The translations under genes and the position numbers were made by a program. From positions 27,271,253-27,335,252 of the forward strand of contig CM055104.1 in the NCBI GenBank assembly GCA_029204225.1: a DNA stretch of 64,000 nt, written 5' to 3'. Below the pieces are notes generated by a model. That model had not been told where the DNA came from. It saw only the letters and a program-made list of their open reading frames with translations, and did not search any database. Shown here piece by piece: positions 10,595 to 21,983 of the stretch. The stretch comes from Diphasiastrum complanatum. Lineage: Eukaryota > Streptophyta > Lycopodiopsida > Lycopodiales > Lycopodiaceae. Within the stretch, counting starts at the first letter, position 1. The number at the start of each line of letters is the position of its first letter.

Positions 10595-11500
10595 CTACGG
10601 TGGCCAGTACTTGTGTAACCGGCTACCGTTGATGGGTGTATCGAACGGTGTCCCATCTAGCTTCTCTAGATTCACGGCTCCATGATTAAGAATTTCTTTG
10701 ATCCGATAAGGACCTTTGCCTATGAATTTTAATTTTTCCTTGATCACCTTGGTTTTATACATCAGGACCAGATCTTCGAAACAGAGATCCTTCTTTTGTA
10801 ACCTGTGATCGTGCCATACTTTGCGTCTTTCCTTTTCAACTGTCAGTGCATGCACAACTAGTAAGCGTGTTTCACAAAGTTTATGCAGAGCTTTGTGGCG
10901 TAGTTGTAGAGATTTGGATTCATTAAGGCGTTGCGTTGTGGCAATCTTTAATGAAGGGACAAAAAACTCTACTAGCATTACAGCATCCTGACCATATACC
11001 AATTGGAAAGGTGTTTGATCAATGCTTCTCTTATATGCTGTCCTGAATGCCCACAGAGCAGCATGCAACTTGTGTTCCCAATCTGATCTGCTAGCTTCAA
11101 CTATTTTTGTGAGCATGCTACATAGGATCTTATTGGATGACTCTGCTTGCCCATTATCGCGAGGATAATAAGACGTACTGGTTCTATGGATCACGAAGAA
11201 TTCCTCCAACAGGACCTTGATGGTCTCATAGATTGAATGACTTCTTCGATCGCTGACTATCTCCACCAGGCATCCAAAGTGCACAATGATATTTTTATTA
11301 AGGAACTTGGCAGTTGTCCTAGCATCAGCTACTCTTACTGCCTTGGCTTCGACCCACTTGGTGAGATAGTCGGTGGCTACGATTTTGTATCGAGCCTGGG
11401 TACTCCTTGCTGCAGGGTGAATTGGACTGATGTAATCCAATCCCCACTTTTCGAAGGGTGCTTGGGCTAAGACCAACGGGTGTAGTACATCATAATTCAA
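10595..11500 (-). pseudogene. Ty3/gypsy integrase C-terminal two-thirds
   Basis: An open frame of 301 codons encodes the integrase core and C-terminus: FEKWGLDYISPI (first Asp), EIVSDRRSHS (second Asp), YYPRDNGQAESSNKIL (catalytic Glu), WEHKLHAALWAFRTAYK, TPFQLVYGQDAVM, then a GKGPYRIKEI-like module ending HKYWPP. No chromodomain follows, in contrast with the chromoviruses at 26.5 and 56.1 kb, so this is a different gypsy lineage, probably the Tat/Athila branch, where RNase H and IN have this motif style. Upstream frames at 11500-12640 hold RNase H and RT in the same direction with breaks. The integrase motifs are intact but the polyprotein is not. Confidence 0.85.
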
Positions 11501-12887
11501 TCTCGTTGGTCTCCTTGCCCTTTGGCTTACATTGCACTTCCTCAGGTATTCTTCCGTATCCTTATGAATTGTTGGCCACCAACATCCTGATTGCAGAATC
11601 TTGCAAACTGCAATGTCGGATACAAAATGGCCTCCACCATGCCTTCATGTGAAAGCAAAATGATTTGGGTGGTCTCATGAGGAAGAGTATATCGCCGAAG
11701 AATCCCATCTGGGCCTCTTCAATACAGTTGGCCGGCAATCAGTTGATAAGGTCTAGCTTTCAAGATCAATTTCCGCTGATTCGCCTTGGGTAGTGATTTG
11801 TCTAGTTGGCCCCACATTAGATATTCAACAATGTCGGCAGCCCATTCTGGTACTATGTCCATGTAAAATAAGACAGCATCGGCCAGCTCATCGTCGGATT
11901 GGATTGCAAACTCCTTTCCCTTGATTCACGACACATGATCTGCCATGTAGTGTTGTTTTCCCTTGCGGACTACTATCCGAAAATCAAACTCCAACAACAA
12001 AAGTAGCCATTTGGTGATTCTCCATGTGTTGCAAGTTTTGTTAACGAGATAGAGCAAGGGTTGATGGTTCGTATAAAAAGCAAAATGTGTGGCCATTAGG
12101 TAGTGCCGAAATGCCTTAACCATGTAGATCATTGCCAGTGCTTCCTATTTTGTGGTTGAATAATTCATTTTTGTATCACTGAGCTATCAGCTTGCAAATC
12201 AAATTGGAAAATCATTTTTATGTTCTCCTGGCTGGGTTAAGACTGCTCCAACTGCATACTTTGATGCGTCCGTATGCACATGAAATTCAATGGACCAATT
12301 GGGTGGACGTAAGATTGGTGCTGAAGCCAATGCATTTTTAAGCTTTTGGAAAGCCTTTAGAGCTTTCTCGTTCCAATTTGGATCCATTGTGAGTTTGTAA
12401 ATTGGTCGGGCTAACTCTGCAAAATCTAGAATGAAGATCCTATAATAGTTAGCATGACCCATGAAGATGTAGACTTCGTGGATCGTCCCCGGTGGTGGTA
12501 GATCAACAAGATCCTGATCTTTGATAGGTCTGTGACAATCCCGTGTTTTGATACTATATGGCCGAGATCAAGCCATGTGTAACCCAAAATTGACATTTTT
12601 CTGGATTCAAGGAGATCTAAAAATTGCAGCATTTTTGTAGCACCTTATCCAAATTGGATGAGTGTTCTGAGGCTGGTCCATGCATGTACAGATCATCCAA
12701 GAAAATTTCCAGAATTTTTTGCAAATACTCTTTGAATGCCACCTGCATGACATGTTGGAAAGTGCTTGGGGCATTGCAAAGTCTGAATGGCATCACCTTA
12801 TAGGCATAGGTTCCCCATTCTATGGCAAACGTTGTCTTATGCTGGTCTTGGGGTGGATGTCTTTTATTAACAGATTTTTCATAAGAA
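11501..12887 (-). pseudogene. Ty3/gypsy RT and RNase H remnant
   Basis: Reading leftward from 12887, the RT gives FAIEWGTYAYKVMPFRLCNAP and ILEIFLDDLYMHG (catalytic LDD), then a TAG near 12628 and EKCQFW...LGHIVSKHGIV. Frames shift and continue through GHANYYRIFILDFAELARPI and [16 protein letters not shown] (RNase H first Asp) at 12199-12462. The RNase H end is at 11926-12132 (AFRHYLMATHFAFYTNHQPL, VRKGKQHYMADHVS). The integrase N-terminal zinc region at 11500-11900 is too broken to read. The RT N-terminus is missing because at 12887 the sequence changes to a dispersed repeat also found at 36521. Confidence 0.8.
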
Positions 12888-13083
12888 CATTGATAGCGTC
12901 TCCATGAGTACTAAATTCAAACGAAAAAAATAATTACATAATTTTAAATTCCTACTTCAACCATTATTGGGCAAGCCGGATGCCCAAAATGTAAATACAA
13001 TTCTTACAATATGTTTACAATAAAAGGCCATTTTAACCCGATTTTTATCATAAAAATCTCAAAATTACTACAATTCAAGTCCG
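12887..13083 (+). repeat. unclassified dispersed repeat, copy 1 (197 bp)
   Basis: The sequence from about ATTGATAGCGTCTCCATGAG to CAATTCAAGTCC recurs in direct orientation at 36521-36711 with about 90% identity by eye. Both copies begin near ATTGACAG/ATTGATAG and end at AATTCAAGTCC. This copy interrupts a gypsy RT. I see no inverted termini or coding sequence. Confidence 0.7.
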
Positions 13084-13216
13084 ATTGTTTATGACAAAAA
13101 GTCAACTAACACCATACACCAATTAAAAAGGCGTTTGGTTAACCTGACTTTATATGAGGTTCCAAATACACAAATAATTGTCGTACAATTTATGCTCTCA
13201 ATATAACTAACTTGCT

Positions 13217-14896
13217 TCAATGAGTTGAAGCTCTAGGATTTTGCTCCTCCTCTTGATTAAGCTCCTCCTTGATCTCAACCATATCTTTGCCAATATGATT
13301 CTTAGAGGATTCATCATTCAAGATTACAAACATTGTGGCTCTACCATTGCTCTTTATGCTAGAAAAATGTACATCCAAATGAATCAACTTAAGAGGGTGA
13401 GTGGTCTTAGTGATAGTGTTAGAGAAAGGCAACCTATGTGCTTTAGCCAAAGCACATGCTTCAAAAACCTTTTCCTCCTTATCCATGGATTTTGGAATGC
13501 TTAGAGCAAGCTCCTTCTGGCTTCCATAGACTTGGTGTTGATGTGACCAAGCCTCTTGTGCCACAAATCATTTGTGGTCATCTTGTCCTCCTTGGCGAGT
13601 ATCACAAATTGGTTAGGATCAACAAAAGCATCAGCTTAAACAACATCCCAAACCTTCTTCCTCTTGCTATGATCTTCCCATTCTTCTTGATGTTGCATAT
13701 ATAAGTAGAGAACTCCAAAATGAAACCATGATCTAAAAGTTGGCCAACACTAAGCAAATTCTCAAAGATGCTAGGAATGAAGAGAACACCATCTATCTTA
13801 GTCTTGTTGGAAGATCATAAGCATAAGGGAATTGATTCCACACCTTCAACTTTACATTCATGATCATTTGCTGTAAAAATGGACTTTATCGGTCCTACAT
13901 AAGGTGTGAGTTGAGAAAAGTACTCTCTTCTACCCGACTTGTGGGAGCTAGCCCCACTATCTATCCACCAAGGATCTTCACCTTTGACATTTGATGATGA
14001 AAAATTTGACATCATGAATGAGTCCTCATGATAAATCTCTTCCTCTTCTTGTCCAATGTTGGCTTGACTTTGATCTTGCTTCCTCTTGAAGCATTCCGAG
14101 GCATAGTGCCCCATCTTGCTACAATAGTAGCACTTGATCTTTGATTTGTCCAGACTTGTGATGATGATGATGTAGATCCTCCTTGATCTCCATCCTTTGC
14201 TTGCTCCTTTTTGAATGCTCCTCCCTTGCTCTTTGCTTTGCCTTTGCTCTTAAGAAATAAGTCTTTGTCATCATCATCATCATTGATGGAGAGCCTCTCC
14301 ATCCTTGATTTGATATGAGCTTTCCTACTCTCCTCGGCCATCAACACACTTTGAAGGTCTTCAACTGTAGGCAATTTTTCCATGATGGCATAGCTTTGGA
14401 CAAGATTAGTAAGATCACTACATAAGCCATTCAAAACTATTTGCACAAGCTCACTCTCTTTAATACGTTCACCAACCTAAGCAAGCTCTTTGTTCAAATA
14501 TTTCCCTCTCAAAACAAATTAATGTCCACTCTTACTCTTCCCTTGGAAGCATTGAAGAACTTGGTTCTTGAGAGAAAGTAATCTTGAGGTATTCTTGGAC
14601 TCATAGATCTTTTGAAGAGTCTCCCAAGCCTCTTGGGCTGAGATACATGCTCCTACTTCCTTGACCAAATCATTTGCAACATTCAATTTAATACAATGGA
14701 GTGCAATCTTGCACCTCTTCTTGTATTTAGTTGCTTCTTGTGGATGAATTGGCTCATCTTCCTCTCCACTCACAATATCCATCAAATTTTGCATGACAAG
14801 GATGGATTCCACTCTTAACTTCCAAATTGAATAATTTGAAGAATTCAATCTATCACTAGAATCCAAAAGGTAGGCACTTATGGATGCCATCTTCAA
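13217..14896 (-). pseudogene. Ty1/copia Gag, protease and GAG-pre-integrase region
   Basis: The minus-strand frame from ATG 14896 encodes Gag (MKMASISAYLLDSSDRLN, YSIWKLRVESILVMQNL, AWETLQKIYESKNTSRLLSL), stopping at 14519 and resuming with a shift at 14446 (LVQSYAIMEKLPTVEDLQSV and a Lys/Asp-rich stretch). A second shift at about 14140 leads to an intact knuckle CYYCSKMGHYASEC, then protease WWIDSGASSHKSG, with the DSG triad intact. VLFIPSIFENLLSVGQLLDHG follows at about 13720-13800. The GAG-pre-integrase zinc region (CEACALAKAHRLPFSN type) lies at 13217-13564. Coding ends there, so integrase core and RT are missing. LTR, PBS and leader are intact upstream at 15691-16251. Confidence 0.87.
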
Positions 14897-15690
14897 TGAT
14901 AAGGAGATAGATTCAATGAAACAAGATAGATTGTATAAGATATGATCACAACAAGCTATCCCACTCTCTTTGCAACTTGAGATGAATCACTCTGATTTCT
15001 CAACAAGATCTAAGATGATCTTGAGCTTGATCAATCTTCAAGATCCAAACTAGATCCAAACCTAGCTCAATTTACTATAGATTTGATCAAAACTAGTCTC
15101 CTCCTCGATCTCAACTTCACAAGAAGGGTGAATCCACCTATACTGAACCAAAAGCACTTTATAGCACACAAATGTCTCACAAATAAAGCCTTCTAAATTC
15201 AGGTTGAATCACATTGACATATTCAATCACAAAACTATCCAAAAATGAGCCAAAATGAAACACAATCTTCACTAGTTTTGCATTTCTTGATGAAGAAAAC
15301 ATCAAAATACTTGATCAGAACCTAAAAGGTGTATTTTAGGATCTTAAGAAGCCTAAGAACGACCTAATTAAGCTCTCAAATGGCTGATCCAAAAACCTAA
15401 AGAGTGGTGGCATTCAATTCCTTATGAAAATGTCTACTAGGAGACTGTACTCCAAGATTTAACTCATAAGAACTTTCTAATTTGGTTTGGTTGAGTGGAA
15501 ATGGCTCAATATCGGTTCCTTTAGCTATAACTCAGCAAAAAAAGTTCCCTTTGACCTATTCTCACTCAAATGAAACCAAATTTGGAGGTACAATCACTAG
15601 ATTAGCAACTAGAAGCAAGGACAAAGCCAATACTACTCAAATCTAGGATCTAAGCTTGAAACAATCAAATCTAAAGCTCACTTATGATTA
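14897..15690 (-). mobile_element. copia leader between PBS and gag
   Basis: About 790 bp without a convincing ORF separates the PBS from the gag ATG at 14896. It is rich in GATCTA/GATCCAAA strings (seven GATC at 15007-15110). Length and position fit an untranslated leader with packaging function, but no specific structure was identified. Confidence 0.6.
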
Positions 15691-15703
15691 GGCTCTGATA
15701 CCA
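15691..15703 (-). other. primer-binding site, initiator-Met tRNA
   Basis: The minus strand reads TGGTATCAGAGCC, directly abutting the LTR end at 15704. It is the same primer class as at 6535, 21971 and 47185. Confidence 0.88.
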
Positions 15704-16251
15704 TGACAAAATTTTACAGAAAATTAAATTCCAATCAATCCTAAAAGTGATGGAGGATGCACAACTCAAAGATCTAGATCCAAACTATGAGCTAGAATCA
15801 AGACTAGTTACCAAAACTAGCTAATTTGGCATTTAACTCCACAATAGGCGAATAGATTTGATCAAATACACTAAAGTAAAGTGCAGCAAGCTTCTCAGAC
15901 CTGTAATCAACTTTAGTACCTTCCAAAGCAAGTAATTAATGCATAAAATCACTCACATCCAATAGCTATAATCGCCACCCAAAGACGATGTTGATAGAAG
16001 TGGAAAAACTCAATTTTTCTTCATATTTAGATGGAGATCCCATTATGATACATTTATACATTTCAAGCTCGGATCTAAGCATATTAGGGCACCTCTGAAC
16101 TTATCATACCCTAACCCTAACATCTAACTTAATAGGTCATTGGATCCACCCTAATATGGGGCCAAGATCTCAAGATCCAAAAATAATCTAAAACATGCTA
16201 TTTTTAGCTCCTAGAATTTCTCTAGCTTATCTAAGCATCATTCAATTGTCA
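15704..16251 (-). mobile_element. copia 5' LTR (548 bp)
   Basis: The plus strand starts TGACAAAATT at 15704 and ends ATTGTCA at 16251, giving perfect 6-bp inverted termini TGACAA/TTGTCA. The left end is fixed by the adjoining PBS. At 16252 the sequence changes to a gypsy RT fragment, so the copia element probably inserted in or beside that gypsy copy. The 3' LTR is not in the window. Confidence 0.75.
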
Positions 16252-16632
16252 AATGGAAAATATGACAGAAGAATCCTTCTTACATTCACTTGGTTGGGTC
16301 AATACATCTCCTATAACATACTTTGATCCATTTTTAGCGGCACATGAAATTTAATCATCCAATTTGTTAATCGTAAGATGGGTTCTGAAATCAGTGCATC
16401 CTTCAGCTTTTGGGAGGCTTCCAAAGTGAAATGATTGTAAGTTTATATATAAGACATGCCAGTTATGCAAAGAACAATATGAATGTCCTATAATAGTTGA
16501 CATGTCCCATAAAGATGTATACCTCTCGGACCATCTTTGGTGGTGGAAGATCCATGATTATCTGCACTTTTGATAAATCGTTTGCTATACCATATCGAGG
16601 TATAATATGGCCCGAAATTAGACAAAGGCTAC
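16252..16632 (-). pseudogene. second Ty3/gypsy RT to RNase H fragment
   Basis: This fragment is homologous to 12199-12560 at perhaps 65-70% by eye. Shared blocks are CATACTTTGAT..., GCACATGAAATTTAAT, AAGATGGGTTCTGAA and the GGTGGTGGAAGATC region, which encode GHVNYYR...ARP and the TDAS region of gypsy RT/RNase H. The frame is not open. It overlaps the same region as the 12 kb copy, so it is a separate insertion and not the other half of an interrupted element. It ends at the SINE-like dimer. Confidence 0.65.
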
Positions 16633-16846
16633 CGCACCTAGTAATGCTTCTTGGTTTCCAAGGGGAGGCTCGAACTTGAGACCAAAGAAACTTTGGATGT
16701 CAAAATAACCAATTGAGCCAGCACCCTTGATTCGCACCTAGTAATGCTTCTTGGTTTCCAAGGGGAGGCTCGAACCTGGGACCAAAGAAACTTTGGATGC
16801 CAAGCTAACCAGTTGAGCCAACCCCGTTGGGTCGCACCTAGTAATG
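16633..16846 (-). mobile_element. tandem pair of tRNA-derived SINE-like units
   Basis: Two 86-bp units (16647-16732 and 16747-16832) alternate with three copies of CGCACCTAGTAATG at 16633, 16733 and 16833, giving an exact 100-bp period. On the minus strand each unit has a box-A-like TGGCTCAACTGGTTAGC and a box-B-like GGTTCGAGCC, the internal RNA polymerase III promoter of tRNA genes and tRNA-derived SINEs. The 14-bp repeats behave as target-site duplications. The middle copy is shared, as expected from a second insertion at the same site or unequal exchange. The units do not fold as a good tRNA and lack an obvious tail, so a tRNA pseudogene is the alternative. Confidence 0.55.
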
Positions 16847-17040
16847 GCACTGGCATATTTAATAGAGTTTTCTTTTAGTTATTAAAATTCAAAAATCTAG
16901 ATTTGAAAGAAAATTTTTTGTAAGATTTGTTATGAAACCAACAAACGGTTGTGGATACAGAAATGCAAAAGGGGAGAGGTCCTCATCTATGCTTTGCATG
17001 TGTGAATGAATGAATGATGTGATGGTATTACATAAATTGT
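16847..17040. other. unassigned
   Basis: AT-rich sequence without coding features lies between the SINE-like dimer and the beginning of the 17-18.8 kb duplicated block. A short continuation of gypsy homology after the third target-site copy is possible but not readable. Confidence 0.3.
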
Positions 17041-17148
17041 ATTTTTTGTGCATGATGTTTGTTACAAGCACTTGTGCACTTTGATAAGTGTTTCCATGTG
17101 AGCTCTTTATGCATCTAAAATTCACATCCTTACACTTTGAGAGTCAAC

Positions 17149-17445
17149 TTCACACCAAAGCTCCTTTCATTGAAAAAAAACATGAGCTGAGCTCAATTTC
17201 CGAAAATTGCCACTTATGATGATGGTGGTAAGGTACTACATTGCCTTTCACCCCGAGAGCCATCCTCCATAACAATGTTCATATGGTGTGTTTGCAGCTC
17301 CTGCTGCTGCTGCAGAACAACAGGGAGAACCAGTGAAGCTATCATTCTTCTTATACAGATAGCTGCCAACGCCATCCGGAAGCGAATTCAATATTGGCAG
17401 CTGCATGATACTGTTCAACGCATGATGATGACCATGCCCCAAGAT
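17149..17445 (-). repeat. 297-bp tandem repeat, distal unit
   Basis: The sequence from TTCACACCAAAGC at 17149 repeats from 17446, covering the 3' flank and last 65 codons of the decayed gene. The two units differ by a few bases and by GCT copy number (two CTG triplets fewer here). Confidence 0.85.
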
Positions 17446-18659
17446 TTCACACCAAAGCTCCTTTCATTGAAAAAAAACATGAGCTGAGCTCAATTTCCAA
17501 AAATTGCCACCTATGATGATGGTGGTAAGGTACTACATTGTCTTTCACCCTGAGAGCCATCCTCCATAACAATGCTCATATGGTGTGTTTGCAGCTCCTG
17601 CTGCTGCTGCTGCTGCAGAACAACAGGGAGAACCAGTGAAGCTATCATTCTTCTTATACAGATTGCTGCCGACGCCATCCGGAAGCGAATTCAATATTGG
17701 CAGCTGCATGATACTGTTCAACGCATGATGATGACCATGCCCCAAGATTTTTGTAGATTTTGAAGAACAAGTGCCAAAAGAAGTTTGAAGGCGCTGTTTT
17801 GCTTTAGCGAGGTTTGATACTGTGGTTGCCTCAGCATCCCTTATTTCATCACAAGATCCAGTGATGAGATTAATGATTTATGTCTTACCAACAGTATGCT
17901 TACATCTCTTGCTCTCTGCGTCGCTGCTGCTCCAGCTGCCACTCTTACTGCGTTTCAAGTTCTTGTAGTTTTTTAAGTTGGATGTAACTGCATGCAGGTT
18001 AAATAAATTAGAAGGATCCCCTTTGGGATTTTGGCGGAGAGTAATTCTGATCTCAAGGAAGCGTGTCCCTTATTGCCACCAATATCCACATTGCAGCTGC
18101 ATTCTGTGCTAGACTTCTTATCATCTTTCTGCCCTGATGTAGCCGTACCGCGGAAAGCCAATTCGTCCAAGAAATTCGTCTTCTCTGCATTGCACCTTGA
18201 TATTTTGGATGCGGGATCTAAAACCAGGTGATGTGGAACCCTTTTCTTTTCCGGACCGAGAACACTATCAGCTTTGTGGACAGGCCGGCCTCTGAGGCTA
18301 CCATCCATATTGCAGCTACATTCATCAGGAGGATTTGTGTCATTTTTGCCATTGAAAATCAGTTGTGTATAAGAAAAACTGCTTTTGCCTCTTGGTGACA
18401 GTCCAGATGAGCTTTGATTTTCATGCAATCGAGCTTGAAGATTGAAGTCCATCAGCTCTGCATGCGAACCTCTAGGGTTTTCCTGTTTTCCTGTTGCATG
18501 CTTTTGCTTCACATACACCTCCTGATCGCAGTCAGACATATTCTCAATCATGCTAAACTCTTGCTCTTTAACCTGTCCGACAATCATAGGATCTGAAATT
18601 TTCTTGAGTACTGTTGACACATCAATTTGCATGATGGGTGTGGATGTGGATGTACACAT
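17248..18659 (-). pseudogene. decayed copy of unrecognised 358-codon gene
   Basis: The frame opens at ATG 18659 (MCTSTSTPIMQIDVSTVLKK) and follows the intact copy at 60894-61970 for about 220 codons. A one-base deletion near 18023 (TTT where the intact copy has TTTT) then throws it out of frame to a stop at 17973. Further on, a TAA replaces Tyr at about 17880 within KT-IIN. A six-codon segment including the CPDC cysteines is missing near residue 43. The last 65 codons (LNSIMQLPILNSLPDGVG...) occur twice, at 17248-17442 and 17545-17745. Copy 1 keeps an extra segment (GTCSSKSTKILGHGHHHA) absent from the intact copy. The function is not recognised. Confidence 0.75.
17446..17748 (-). repeat. 297-bp tandem repeat, proximal unit
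   Basis: This unit is continuous with the upstream body of the decayed gene and so is the ancestral 3' end. The 17149 unit is the added copy. High identity suggests the duplication is recent relative to the 17/61 kb duplication. Confidence 0.8.
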
Positions 18660-18884
18660 GATTGCAGTGCGTCTTCTTGATAAGAGTATATTGTCTATCT
18701 GTCTGCACCGATATAGAGAGAAGCAGCAGGCGAAGTGAGCTGATTACTTACCCACCAACAGGCAGACTTGTATTCCTGCCACCTGAAATAAAGTTTCATC
18801 CGCTTGACTCGAGCAGCACCAGGAGGACCTCGTTGGCGGCCTGTCACTTCTCTCTACGATATTCGCTATGTTCTGCTCGTTGCC

Positions 18885-18988
18885 ACACTTTCATTCATAG
18901 CTCATAGTGCTTGAAGGTGATTATCTATTTTTTGCTACACTTTCATTCATAGCTCATAGTGCTTGAAGGTGATTATCTATTTTTTGCT
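18885..18988 (+). repeat. exact 52-bp tandem duplication
   Basis: Units at 18885-18936 and 18937-18988 are identical (ACACTTTCATTCATAGC...TTTTTTGCT). They lie just outside the end of the segmental duplication on the upstream side of the decayed gene. Confidence 0.9.
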
Positions 18989-20844
18989 ACGTATCTCTCT
19001 ACTCTTTACCTCTCGCTTCTCTCTTCTCTCTCTCATCTACATTGTTCATTCTACTTTTATCATTATATTTGGAGAAATTGTAAAGTCACTAAGTAACAGT
19101 TTACAAGATAGGTTTAAACCTAAACTGTCAGTTAGTTATCCCTAATGATGTGGCCCTTGGCGGCTGAGCGTGGTAGTGCAAAACTCCACGCTTGTCGAGT
19201 TGCCAAATGTCAACTCGAATTGTTTTCATTCGGTTCGTGTCTTCTATTCAAGGTGTCTTCATCGTTTGGCTATTGGGATGAACGTCAAAGATTTTGTCTT
19301 CGATTTGTCAAATGCTTCATTGTAGGAACGAACACTTTTCTTTCAGCCTTCGTTTCGTCTTCGGGGAACGCCAGGGAATGGTTGCATGAGTTCACCATAT
19401 CCAACACCAAATTGACTCTTGAAACTTGCTGCTAAGAGCCAACTGACAAAGCGACATCACCGAGCAGGGAGAAATGCGTTTTGGAGATTTTTATTACCAT
19501 TACAGTGGTTTATCAAGAAGACATGATCACTCTAAATAGAGCTTTTGCTCAGACACATGTGACAAACGTTTATGGTACATAGAGTCTGAATTAATAGCAT
19601 GAGTGTAAGAAACTAAAATATCATATCAGATAAATCGAAACATAGAGCTAAAGTAGTGTCGGAGGTGTAGACCATCATGCACTGAAACAAGGCAGTCTAA
19701 TGTTTCTACATATACCTAAACTAAGTTGGAAGCATTAGACCATATATAATAGTCTACAAATATGAGTGATGGAGAGCAAAAATATCTTCATATAAATGAT
19801 TGATACAAAGAATTATATCATACTATGTAAATCTCATGTAAACTTTATAATTGGTACAATTGTACTTTGTGCCAAAGAAGCACATTAAAAAGGCTTTGCA
19901 ATAGCTTATTGTGATTTATTGCAATTTGAAAATATAAAGTTAAGTTTAAAGGCCCCATGATCTGTTTGGACATTTTAGGGGTTATCTTTTAAATTGGACC
20001 CAAATATGACCATTGAGATTTGGAGATATAGATTGATGGCCAAGATGTAGAATGATTATCTACTAGGGGCCTCTACAAGCTATAAATTTGTCCAAACCAC
20101 ATTGTGTGATTATTCATGCATTCGTCAATGATTTCAAACAAAGGAGTGTGAGATATGGTCTTATCATCTTGGCATGAATGATGACATGAATGATCTCTTT
20201 TTGTTTAAAGTTTGAGAGAGTGAGAGGACATGAGATTTCTACAGCGTGAAATTTCAGACCATGTGAATATTTGTCATGTATTACAATTGTGGATGATCAA
20301 ACTTGCCATTTTTTCCCTTATCCATTAAAGAGTATATATTATTTCATCTAGTCTCCATATTTCCAACTTAAATGAGATGTTTGTTTAGGATTTAGAAGCT
20401 TAAAACTAGATTGTTCTAATATTGTTCATTCTCATGGTGAAAGATAAATCCATAATAGAGAAGATCCATAACCTAAGCGGCTTAGGTCACTTAGTGTTGT
20501 TCTTGTGCAACGCTATTATTGATGAACAAGAATATTTATAACGACATTCTATGCAACATTGGAGGTTGTACAATTGTTGGTAGAGTTATTGTGCCATGAT
20601 ATTTGTTGGTGACAAGAAAAATGATTAATATGGATGCTCATAACAATGTCCACAAAATTCATGGTTTTTTATATAGATTTCTTTCTTGTCACTAATGCTC
20701 TTCTTGTACAAGTGCTTATTAAAAAATGATAGATCACATGGCTTGAAAAATACAGATAATTAAAACTAGCCATCAATCTATTATTGTGAAGAAAAAACAA
20801 AGAGGAAAGAGGTGATGGATCTTTGTTATACTATTTTGTGTGTG
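18989..20844. other. unassigned spacer
   Basis: The 96-codon plus-strand frame at 19145-19435 has no recognisable motif and is not supported as a gene. Positions 19495-19560 are the inverted partner of 2681-2746. The remainder is AT-rich without features. Confidence 0.35.
19495..19560 (-). repeat. short dispersed repeat, inverted partner of 2681-2746
   Basis: The reverse complement reads ACATGTGTCTGAGCAAAAG...GTCTTCTTGATAAACCACT, matching the 2.7 kb copy with a few substitutions. The flanks are unrelated by eye. Confidence 0.55.
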
Positions 20845-21970
<1,126 letters not shown>

Positions 21971-21983
21971 GGCTCTGATACCA
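21971..21983 (-). other. primer-binding site, initiator-Met tRNA
   Basis: The minus strand reads TGGTATCAGAGCC, immediately adjoining the LTR terminus CA at 21984-21985. It marks the start of a reversed LTR element whose body is not recognisable. Confidence 0.85.

Larger units (their letters stand above)
17041..18827 (-). repeat. segmental duplication copy 1 (partner 60693-62137)
   Basis: The whole block, including 3' flank, coding region and about 170 bp upstream, matches 60693-62137 in the same orientation at about 95% by eye. Homology ends near GACTCGAGCAGCACCAGGAGGA on the right and around 17041 on the left. Copy 1 carries an additional 297-bp internal duplication near its 3' end. Confidence 0.85.

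Noticed and set aside
12199-16632. single gypsy element split by the copia insertion at 13-16 kb
   Set aside because: The 12.2-12.6 kb and 16.3-16.6 kb fragments cover the same RT/RNase H region with clear divergence, so they are two separate copies.
16647-16832. functional tRNA genes
   Set aside because: Box A and box B are present, but acceptor and anticodon arms do not form and the T-stem is mismatched. A SINE-like or pseudo-tRNA origin fits better.
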